A DNA stretch of 64,000 nt from Capitella teleta (lineage: Eukaryota; Annelida; Polychaeta; Capitellidae). The stretch's first letter is position 1, and each line of letters starts with the position of its first letter. The notes beneath the pieces are model-generated. The model made no database searches. It was not told the origin of the DNA and worked only from the letters and a program-made list of their open reading frames with translations. Positions 12,701 to 23,600 of this stretch are shown piece by piece. The position numbers were made by a program, and so were the translations under genes. The stretch spans positions 645,658-709,657 of the forward strand of contig KB297234.1 in the NCBI GenBank assembly GCA_000328365.1. Reading direction: 5' to 3'.

Positions 12701-15700
12701 GGGTGAATATCATTACTGAAGCTAAATGCTTCACGACACTAAAGAGTGTTAATGCAGAGGATGACGCAATGGGCACGCGGAAGCACCAAGCAAATAGCTA
12801 ATGTACATTTATTATCCTTAACAATGGTGTTGGTCGCGGAGCGAAATGGCTTGAGTGCGTCCCATTGGGCATCGGGAGAGGAGGACCTCTGTAAGAGACG
12901 ATTATAGGGCTCCCATGAGGCAAATTAAGCCTCATTGCTTTCCCGCTTTCAGGGTTGGTTTCAAAGTTAGTTTTCCTAATTTTCTTCGCAAACCAAGTAT
13001 CCAGACATGGTAATATTTTATTCCGATGTACCACCCTTTAAAATTAGGTCTTCAGAGTTCCAAGATAACATTAACTCGTACATTTCAATGAAATATCAAT
13101 CTCCTTCAACAAAAATAGTTCCGGATTCGTTTCCGTTTGGTCCCCATTGATAATAGGAGAACATCGAAGGTAATCAATCCGTTTGAAGCCCACAAATACC
13201 CAAGAAGATAGAATCCGATATGAGCACAAGCGAAGCTAATTGAAAGGTAAATATTAGCCGAGTAACAGGAGTACGTGAGCGATACCAGCTACATGGTCTC
13301 GGCTGCCACCCACGCTTCCTGCAGCAGAAAAAAATATCAATGCCCCCTTTACATATTTGCCTCGGGGCAACATAAGGACTGTGCTGAATTGAGAGGAAAG
13401 TGTACGTGCTGAAACATTGAATTTGCATTGAAAACATGGTTCTAATGAAAATAGCGGTGCTGCCTCATAGAAATTCACGTAGATCCTCCATTCGCAGATT
13501 CATATTGCCAATAAACATGCAATACGAATGGACATTGCCCTTGACATTGAAATTATTTTCACCTCAGTTGAATGTGAACGACTTTGATTGAGCTAATTTG
13601 AGTTTCCTTTACACATTGGGCAATTATAGCAATATCAACACCATTAGCACACAATAGTTGATGGCGTGTTGATATAACCAACTCCTCCAACCCTATTAGC
13701 CGTATACCTATATATAATATAATATTGTACACACCTCCTGTTTTGAGCTTGTCATTTATACGCCCATAAATTTTAGCATCCGGGTATAAATTTCAAATAA
13801 CATACACGTAGTCCTGCTAGAAAATGACATTCAACGAATAGACGGTGTTTCGAATTAATGGGATCAAATATACTGGCTAACACACTTTGAAAAAAAAAAA
13901 TAAAAAATGCATGGCGTAAAATGAACTCAGTTGTGATTTACCTCAGAGAAGGACGTTGACCCTTATGACCCCCAACTAAAAAAAGAGCACGTGACTATAT
14001 ATGCAAGGGATTTGTTGACAAACCAGACGTCTCGTGTCGGTAGTGAATGGAATCATTAGGCCCAGAGCCCCACGCAACCCCTCACCCCTCCCCTCACCCC
14101 TTCAACAGCTGGGGGTCAGCGGCTATATGCAGAGACGGAGTTCCTAAAAATAATCCTCTGGCCTCTGAAGGTTTACAATGCTCACTTTGTTGTGTGATGA
14201 TAACAGTGGGCACCGCGTGGCGCGGGTGCGATACTGGGTGTCCTTTGTCGGTAAGTCATTCGTGAAGATCATGATGGTCATGACCAAGGGACGTGTTACA
14301 TGGTTCGTGACTCCGGGGTAAGGAAGGGCATGAAGCTTAGTACGTGTTTGCTATGAGCAAAGCCCTTTTTGCAACAACAAAATGTCGATTTCAGTACCGT
14401 ATCAAGTGACGCTGCATTGTATAATGGACAGGATGGACCATGCCAGGGCTGAGAGAATTCACCTGTCAATTGGGACAGCCACCGTTGAGAGTTTGGTGTT
14501 AAGGCCGGAATGAACTAATCATACGATCGCTTTTGTGTACTTGTCATACGAGGGCGTTAGGTATTATCACTGCGCAGATTGTTTATCTGATTCTTTTGTC
14601 AGAGGAAATTAAAAGGAAGGACTTCAGTGAGTGCATGAGAGCGCGCTTTCTACTTATTATTTCATGGCATTGGAATTTAATAGTAGGAAAATCACACAGT
14701 AAATTCCATTGAGCGCTCAACCATAATACATGTATAATATTGTTAGCGTAAGTTGACGAACATTGATGCTTCCATTAGTGTCTGTCGGTTCACTGGTTAC
14801 CAACTAAAGATTGACCTGAAGCGATGACATTAGCTAGTACTAACGAGCTATAGCTTGAGGCTTATCTCACCTTTGTTCTCTCCTGCAGTACGTATACACT
14901 TTCGATCTGAACCTTTCTAATCTGCATGTCCAATGTGTATGTTTGAGTTTCACTCGCACGTATGCACCCTGATGCATAAACAGAACTATACAAAATGCAA
15001 AAACTAGTGGTAATATTTTGGGAAATGAAAAGGCTGCTGCATTAGTTGTCAATCACTTGATTCTCTTGAGTGGAAAAAAAAAATAATTCATTCATATTCT
15101 GAACGCTAATCACAGCTTTCAGATTAGTCACAACAGAGTTCGAATTATCAGGTGTATAGCATAAAACGTCACGTGCGAACAAATTAACAAATATGTAATT
15201 TCAGCAGTCATGTGTACCATTTGTCCAATAAAACAAACCAACAGGACCTTTATATGTAATATAGTATAATCTATTGATTTATAAAAGTGCGCCTGTTGCA
15301 AAGCTGGCTCAGCTCACCTGCCTTACAGTGCACGACAGGTAAACAAAATAATAATGCAAAGCATGAAACATCACCGGTTAAAACTACGATTAAAAAGATG
15401 AGTCTTCAAAGAGCGTGTATAATGAAGATAAGAGTCACAATGGTGAAGGAAACTGAAGGATCATTGACCGTAATATTTTAAAAACAGAGTTAGTTGAATT
15501 AATAAATGTTGATTACTAGATCGCAGTTCACGGTCAGATATATAAGGTTTAATAAAACACGATAAATAAGACGGATCGTCACCAGGGACACATTTAAAAC
15601 GAGGCAGGCTATATTTTAAAATTAATTAGCTCTTTTCATAGGCAGCCAGTGGAGTTCTTTCAAAAGCGCACTCGCTGAATGTCATCTTCGGTTTCTTTAA

Positions 15701-15715
15701 AATCAAACGATTGAA

Positions 15716-16640
15716 TCAACAAGTGATCCTTGAATCTTGTATCCTTTGCAGTTTGGTTAGACGAAATACAGGAATCATTATCAAAAGTGATGAGATGAAA
15801 GCGTGGTTGAGATGCTCACATTCTGACCTGGTTAATGATGAGCGAATAGAGGAGATATTGCGAAGATGAAAGAATGATGTTTTGCACACTTGTTGCACAT
15901 GCGATGTCATGCTTGCAGCATCATCAAATACACTTTGTAGGTTCTGCGTTGATTTGCAGGGGTCTATATGGTGCAGTCGCCAATGCCGAATGGGGGCAGT
16001 CGCACTCACTCGCTGAATGCTGGGGACAGTCGCACTCCAGCTCTGAGATGTGGTGACGTCCTATTAAGGTGCTCGATTTTGCCCTCGTTTAGCTTGAGGT
16101 AATTATTGGTCAACCATGATTGAATGTCATGGACAGTCTGCGTAAGGGATTCCAACGATGACGTCGAATAGTCGGGCAAATGAGGAAACAACGTGAGATA
16201 GAGATGTGCATCATCAGCATAAAGATGGAAGTTGACTCCGTGGTGTTCAATGATATCACAGATAGCCTATCTGTGATATCATTGAACATCGTGGGGTCAA
16301 CTTACACGTCACCCATCTGAGATGGACGACGTGTAGAAAGAGAAGATGATCGGTCCCAACACCGATCCTTGATGGACGACGCCATGGATGACATCGGAGG
16401 TCATTGATATTTGGTCACTGTACAGCACGCTCTGGGATCTGTTGCTCTTTAGTATGACTGGAACCACTGAGGCTGCGAAACAGGGACGAGTGAGCGATGG
16501 TGTCGAAAGCACTTGATAGATCCAGAAGGAGAACACCATTGCGTTGTCTGTTATGATTGAAAATGCCAATCAAACACCCACGAACTGTAACAAAAGCTGA
16601 TAATAAATTTACCTGTTTAAATTTACCTGTTGCCAATTAG
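15716..16640 (-). mobile_element. CR1/L2-like LINE, reverse transcriptase fragment, decayed
   Basis: Minus-strand frames carry, in the correct order, the core motifs of a non-LTR reverse transcriptase. They are LLLDLSSAFDTIAH (finger/palm motif A region), GVVHQGSVLGPIIFSFYTSS (motif B), FHLYADDAHLYL (catalytic YADD, motif C) and a thumb-region tail with HVQQVCKTSFFHLRN and LTRSECEHL. The frame is broken several times. The end of the domain is shortened: the usual SRLDYCNSLLYG block appears only as a degenerate SSLLIM. The N-terminal endonuclease and 3' tail are absent. The palm region carries a small inverted duplication between motifs B and C (see findings). The motif wording resembles the CR1/L2 group; exact clade is uncertain. 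Confidence 0.85.
16231..16301. repeat. 35-bp inverted repeat inside the LINE
   Basis: Arms 16231..16265 and 16267..16301 are reverse complements with about four mismatches. The inner 21 bp match perfectly, around a single-base centre. Confidence 0.95.
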
Positions 16641-19200
16641 TTGCCTCCCGTGACGTTCTCTCTGAATGACCATGCAGTTCTGACTTTGATTTGAGTTGAT
16701 TCACGTGACTACACAGCTTGTGAGGCACACGCGTCTGTTTCTTTCTAACGATGTATTCATACGTTAGATGACTCGTGAATGCACATGTGGATTCGTCTAT
16801 AATGAGGTCCGTTTCAGTGGGAAAAATAATATAATACCCCGTTGATCACAGGAGTCAGTTGGAAATTGAAAACCTTGCATTCTTATGTAATACTAGGCCT
16901 ACTGTAGCGGTTAGCTGTCTTTGTTACATAAAGGTTCACTCACCATTACATCGCTACATATTGCATGATGTTAAACGAGCAGACTTGATTAGAGCATAAT
17001 TAGTATTATATATACGAGGGTTGTTCGTGATAGAGCGCGTTATCACAGAAAGGGTTGGCTTTTCAGATGATCTAGTTGTTCGCACTAGTTGTCCCAGAAA
17101 ATCACGTGATCACCTCAAGAGCCAATTTGAGTGAAGCGGGGTCGGTATTTCGTCTTAAATGTGACAGACTCTTTGATTACGTGCAATTCAAAATCGATTT
17201 TAAACTAATCATTGACGGATTTCTCCGATATTTTCCTCATAGACACATCACAGCAATAACAAATTGGTGTTTGCATTAAATTATTAATTATTAATTATAT
17301 TGGTGAAATTATTATGATTTTTTTTTTCTACTCCATGCATGCAGTAACATAAATATTAAAATCACGCAAACGCACAACATAACAGACAATGCCTTTAAAT
17401 TGGTCAACGGTCAAATAAGGCCCAAAAAAGATCACTAGTACTGGCATCAATTTATGTTCCTTCTGTCAATTAAACATTATTATTAACTGGAAAACGTTGA
17501 GTGAATTATATATTTTTTGTCACACACTTTCATGCTAATTTGCATGTATGTCCAAAATTTAATTGAAATCGATAAATCCAAAGTATGTTTGACGGTCCCG
17601 TATAAACGTATACTGCAATCTTTTTTATGGTATTATTACGTTTCGGCAAACTTTTACGTATCAAGAAGATACGGGTTCAATCTATATATTTTCCCGAAAG
17701 AGCACCACTTAATCCTTTAGTGTGATTTTGTAGTATCATGTTAGGAATAAGAATATTATCAAATCGTCAAAAAAGAGGGATACAATTAGCCACATCTATG
17801 TATAACATTCAATATGGAATATTCTTTCTTCGGCCGAACTTGATTTCAATCAGCCTTAACTTCTCTAATTGAGAATGGATTTGTGTGGAATTTGTTTTAA
17901 ATGAAACCAAATCCATATCTCCGCATTAGGGCTTTCTCAAAACTGACCATGGTTTCTTTGTATGAGGATGTATTAGCAATCGATAATGAAACAGTTTTCA
18001 AACGGATAGCATAAAAGATAAGAGATATAAATACTTGGCATGGCTATTGTCTAACGTGTCATGTGCCACTTTTCCTACCATTTGAATTCCAATTCCATCA
18101 GAATTGACATATCTCAATCAATATAGTGCACCCGACATCCCGCAACATTTTCATTTTTGGCGGCAAACAAGGCCCCAGACCATGGATAAACTTCATTGAA
18201 CGCATTTTTAAGGCAACGTTCTCGTACTGCTGTGTGGTTTGAGAGTGCTATTGTTGGGATAGTAGCACAGCTAATGTTTATTTTCTAAAATCAAAACCAA
18301 GTAGAAAGTTTGTATTGTTTTACCGCGAGTAGATGCAAATAGATATTCGAGTACATGTATATAGAAAACTTTAGGCCATGTACTCTGTATATGATACATA
18401 ACGTTAGTACAATCATTTGGTAAATGCTCCAATACGCAGCTCGATCATTGAAAAAGGTATCGATAAAAGGTGTTTTAAACCCTTTTTTTTTTTTTGCAAT
18501 TAGACATCAAACTTGATTCTCTGTGATAATTTGATGTAAGCAGTTCATTAACCCAGCTAATTAACGCCCCCCCCCCCGCTCCCTTCGAAAATCGCTCGGA
18601 TATTTCTTGTCCTTGCATTCTTCTTCTGATCTTGCTCTTGCAGTAATTATTCCCCAACATCTGCCTGTGGACCAATCAGGTGTTTTCGTTGCCCTTGTCG
18701 ATTGTACGATAAATACTCAGTAAAACAGGATTATCGGAGATTATGCAGATGAATGTATGCTGAAGTAAATTTTTCTCTCTAAAACTCGAGCCATACACGC
18801 TGGGTTTATTAAGATACAAAATCTACCGAGACAGATTGGCAGTTAACCACATTGAAGGTGAGGCCCGATCATTCCAAACCGTATAATTGACTCCACTCAA
18901 TTAAATGTGTATGCATTATAATCGTAAATAAATGGGTAAAACCTTTCTCAGGTATGACGTCATTGTCGAATACCTTGGACACTTGACCCTTGACCCTTGT
19001 CCGAATTATGAGAGAGCCATAATAATTAAGAAGCGAAATCTTGGGGAGTGTTTCCAAACCCATATATAAGGTTTAAAACCCACCGGAAAGTTTTACTGCA
19101 CCGTTTCCGCGAATATTGAATGTCACCTGATTAAAACGCCCTTGTTTAACCTGGCAACAGTGCGCAACATTACAAAAGAAACGGAGAATTCTACTGTTTG

Positions 19201-19206
19201 TTTATT
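19201..19206 (-). terminator. candidate agrin poly(A) signal AATAAA
   Basis: TTTATT on the plus strand gives AATAAA on the agrin strand, about 580 nt past the stop codon. It is the first canonical hexamer I noticed downstream of the stop. Transcript evidence is needed to confirm use. Confidence 0.3.
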
Positions 19207-19306
19207 TTAATCCTGGAATGGAATCATGTGATCGGGTGACTTCATAATACAACGATCACGTGACGGTCATGTGATAACATACAAAATGGCAAATTGAAGT
19301 CTTGAG

Positions 19307-19308
<2 letters not shown>

Positions 19309-19340
<32 letters not shown>
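19309..19340. repeat. (GA)n simple repeat
   Basis: Uninterrupted GA dinucleotides, 16 units, in the presumed agrin 3'UTR or just beyond. Confidence 0.95.
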
Positions 19341-19342
<2 letters not shown>

Positions 19343-19786
19343 AGGAGTTAATATAACATGCTGGTGTTGGCGAAACAATATTTATAATGGATGTCATACA
19401 CTATATAATACATGTAGTAACATAATTATAATAATGACTAAACTTCGTGGGAAATAATTCTGAAAGGACGGTGGGTAATTTTTTTCTAATTTTACCATCA
19501 GAATACAAAGCTATTTTGCATAGAGGGGGTGATTCTAATGTGTCTGTTACTTGTGAGGAGTAGGCTACAGGGAATGAGAGGAATAGGGAAAGCGATGGAC
19601 ACAACAAACAGAGGTCTCAATAACACCTCGTGAAATGGACAAAAGAGCTGATGTAATGGACAAACAAATCTTGTTTCATCGCACTTCCTGGTACGTGCCA
19701 CAGAAAATCGTAACTCAACTCTGTGACACATTCCCCCCGTTGAAGCAATAGGTATTGCTTGGAGTTTCAATAATGGTAAACGAATT

Positions 19787-20619
19787 CTACACATCACAGA
19801 AGTTTAAGGGGCTGAAGTTAACTCGGTCAGTGTCCAGGTCAAGTGGGCTGTCATTCACGTAGACTGACTCGATACAACCGACAAATCCGGAACGGTATGA
19901 TTTCGGGAGACCTTCAGGGGGGTTGCGGCTGCCACCTGTATAATGGAGAATTAGGCCAGGTCAAGGCTACTGGTTGAAATAGGACTGACCAATCCAGAGG
20001 TCTCCATTGGTGTCCAATTGGTTGGCTCCCTCTTTAGAAGAACCGTAGATGACGTCACCGTTGTCGACTTGCAAAGATGCTGACCGCTCATCTCTGAAAT
20101 AGCAGATAAGATAAGATTAGGATAAGATAACACACTACACTATAGAGATAAAAGCTTTAATGTGGATACATGTATAAGGTTGCAAATTAGCAATACTTGC
20201 AATTTTAAGAAACAGAAGATAAAATAACCAACCTCTTAAAGGTCAGTGTGTGCCAATGACCGTCATTGACCCGCACGGGCGAGCGGAGGGAGAATAGCTC
20301 AGTGGACAACTCCTTGCCCAGATTGAAGCTGACCTCTAGATGACCAGAGTTGATGGCGATGGCCAGGTAATCACCGGCCACCGTTTCGGACTTATGCACC
20401 AATAAAAGCAAACCGCGAACGCCCAACGTGTGGAAGTGAATCTCAAAAGAGTTCTTACTCTCGGCACGAAACCTAAAAAAAAAAAAGGAAAAAACATTGA
20501 GAAATGATGGACGTCACGGGATGGGATGGTGAGGTACTTTTCGTTTATGTTGTTCAGATACCGATGATATGTGCGCCCATCGAACGACACTGGATTGGAC
20601 TTCATTCGCACCACAGATG
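19787..20619 (-). CDS. AGRN: agrin LG3 domain, four exons, and stop codon
   Basis: Exons 20538-20619, 20233-20472, 19990-20093 and 19787-19935 encode the C-terminal laminin-G domain, the part that binds LRP4 and alpha-dystroglycan in vertebrates. Key matches are [11 protein letters not shown] (vertebrate FDGRTFVEYLN), [31 protein letters not shown], the tryptophan block [11 protein letters not shown] and [12 protein letters not shown]. The protein ends DVNFCDV-like (residues LNFCDV) with TAG at 19787-19789. The intron after LNNINE is only 65 nt (20473-20537). It sits where vertebrate agrin carries its z-site alternative exons, so no z insert can be encoded here. Confidence 0.95.
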
Positions 20620-23600
20620 CTGTATGAAAGCAGAATATATTTATTTCAATACACGGATAGAATGACTTACTTGATTCACATTTCTTCCCAGAGAAACCTT
20701 CAGTGCATCTGCACTGGAAGTCGTTGAGAACTGGGACGCATGTGCCACCGTTCGTGCAAGGGTTGCTCTCGGGTGGGCATGGCGGACCGAGGTATGGACT
20801 GATACCAGCAGATGAGATGGAAGAATCGTAGAGCCCATCGACGAGAATATTGTCTTCGTAAACCTACGAGTTATCAAACTAGTTACTAGCGGTAACTTTC
20901 AAAGAAAATTGCTGACCCTTTGAATCGCCCCACGGAAACCAGAAATAATACCACTGTCAGGATGGTAAGCGCTAGGAAATCCACCAAGGTAGAATTTCTT
21001 GTGAAGATTCAGCTGCTTCAGAGAACCCTGGGAAAATATCGTTTGATTTTAGATCATTTAAATTTTGAGTGTGTATCACTTTTGATTGCCCATTGTCCGA
21101 TTCAGCGCCATTGATGGTGAGGACGCCCTGCTTTTCATTGCGTATGATGGACACTTTGTTCCATGTGTTGAGCGGGACTGGGAAGCTACTCCTGGATGAT
21201 TATAAGTTGATGTCAGCATTAATAAAATGATCTCCTTTAGCTGTTTGCTCTCACTTGATATCAGCCATTCCGCTGCCCAGATCGAACCGGAACTGCAGAT
21301 AGCCATCGACGAGGTTCAAAGACAAGAAATCGCCACTTTCTTCTCCGTCTTGCTCGTTATATAACAACACACCTGTGCGTACACCCCATTAGTATGCAAA
21401 TATATACATAAACTATCAACAGACCATCCGGATGAGTGCTTAAGAACCAAATTTCAAAGTTGAGTGCAGTCTCAAGATTCTTGGTCGTTTTCAACTCCAA
21501 GTATGATGCTCCGTTGAATTGTGGTACGTCGATCTCGATTTCTGAGCAGTATACATGATAAGAGCGGAATCCATGAGAGATGACCGCTTACTCTGGTCAC
21601 ACAGCTCGCCCTGTTGGTCTCCAGCGCAGGTGCAGGTGAACTTTCCCCCGGGGAGGTCCACACACGTCGCCCCTTCAGCGCAGGGGAACGATTCACAGGC
21701 GAGAGTCTGCTCAACGGTACAGGTCAGACCTACACGAAGGAAATGACGAAACACTGGTGATAACGTAGAATTACAATGCATACTGAGAAAGCTTATCACA
21801 CTGAGTTAATAAAACATGGACAATTTAATATGGCTTTGACGTCAATTCGATTTATGGGATCGATTGAATGAATAAGAATATACATACCTGAATATTTGAG
21901 CGGACAGATACATTGATATGTAGTTTGCAAGGCCATGCAAGTGCCATCATTCTGACACGGAGAACTGTCGCACGGGTTGTCCATGCACTCATCTAGGTAA
22001 ACCGACATTGACAAATCACAAAAACACAATCAACATAATGAACACCATTACCAATATGGACAGCAAGGTTGATGTCGTCAGAAGCAGGGTAAACTAAACT
22101 GTAGTCTTTAGTGTTCTTTTCATCCGTGATCCGTAACACTTCGATGCAACCCACGAAACTCTTCTCCGTTCCGATATTTTCGACAACCCTACTCATGTAA
22201 TGATGACATTAAAATCTGGATCACAGACCACGTGGACGCATTACTTGCTCGTGGCGATCGGCAGACCACCGAGGAACAGCGGTGACTTCAAGTTCAGCGA
22301 CCTCAGAGCTCCCGGACTGACCCCGCTGACCTCGTGACCTCCATTGACCTGAAGCATGCCATTCTTGCCGAATCTTTGAGCTACAACTTTGTGGTAGACG
22401 TTCATGTTGACGGGGGAGGTAGAGACCAAACGAGAGATTCCGCTTCCCAAGTCATATCTGAAGTAAAAGTCTTGTTTAAACAATTATAATATTCCATGTC
22501 GACAAGTTGATCTAAATTACGGAATGAGAGGAAGGGAACAATAAAATACAAAGGTCTCAACAAAACGTGTGTCATTTGAGTGATAAGACATTTGCAAAAA
22601 CGAAGTCAATGTTCTTCTTAGCTTGTACGTGTAGCATTTGAGCAAACTGAGCAAACACGTCAGTCGCTGGAGGTCGGATTGCTATTCATTATGTGCGCAT
22701 TACATATGCAAAATATCCCGTGTGGATATTAATCACAGCCCGCCTGACCTCCCAGATGCCAGCTGCGCCGCTATTGATGACATTAACATATCGCGTGTGA
22801 AATCATTCGTTTCCATTGAGTGACGTGTTTCATGTCCACTCTATACAACACGGCATTCCACATCTCATACGCAGATCAGGCTTAGTTAGATCGAGTTCAC
22901 GCAGCTGTGTGAAATGAAATGTACGCTAAATCCTGACATTGACGCCGAGAGAGGCCAGGGTTATCGTCAATAATGTCTCAAGATAAACATACTACTGAGT
23001 TAGAGAACGGGGATTAAGCACCTGAAATCGACATGTCCATCAACGAGAGACAACGAAATGAAATCGCCATTTCCTGTCTGATCCTGGGCAGCGAAAAGCA
23101 ACAATCCATCCGGCTTCAAGGGTCGAAAGGTCATCTCTATGGTGATACGGCTGTTGCCATGGTGAATTTTGGTCAGTTCCAGGTATGAGTTGCCGGAGAA
23201 TGATGGGATCATGTAGCCAGTACCTGGTGAAATGAAATCAGGTCAAATATAGTCAAGGTAGAGGAATTATGAGCTTCACAACATAGATTGCTTGCTCGGC
23301 TTTTGCTCTGGAGCCAAAGCAAGATTGTCGACATCGAATCAGTATGACCTCAGTCTACATGTCTATAATATTATTATGATTATTAAGTCCCAGAATTGAA
23401 GTGACTTTTTGGTTTCTAGCATAGTGAATAAAAGTACAATAATTAAAGAGAGATATGGCCGAATGATGCTCATATAACTCGTCGATTATTGCTCCCCCAT
23501 TGGGATTTGATTTCGTATAAATAGCAGCATTCTTTTAAGGAAAATTTTCTTATAAATTTTTCCTTACGTGTGTTGTCGCTATTTTTTTTTTTTTTCTTTT

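Larger units (their letters stand above)
1067..15715. other. intergenic / upstream stretch, no supportable gene
   Basis: AT-rich DNA with many short ORFs on both strands, none longer than about 120 codons and none with a recognisable domain or paired splice signals. It should contain the 5'UTR exon and promoter of the left-end gene, but I cannot place them. Visible contents are T-rich tracts (about 3788-3832), one ATCATAACG motif (6777), a sequence gap (7667-7718), a TATAGA hexamer array and a CGAAA pentamer array, listed separately. Confidence 0.5.
16641..19786. other. intergenic stretch containing the agrin 3' end
   Basis: No gene found. The part next to 19786 should be the agrin 3'UTR. 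A GA array lies at 19309-19340, a C-run at 18568-18577 and a T-run near 18482-18495. Confidence 0.5.
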
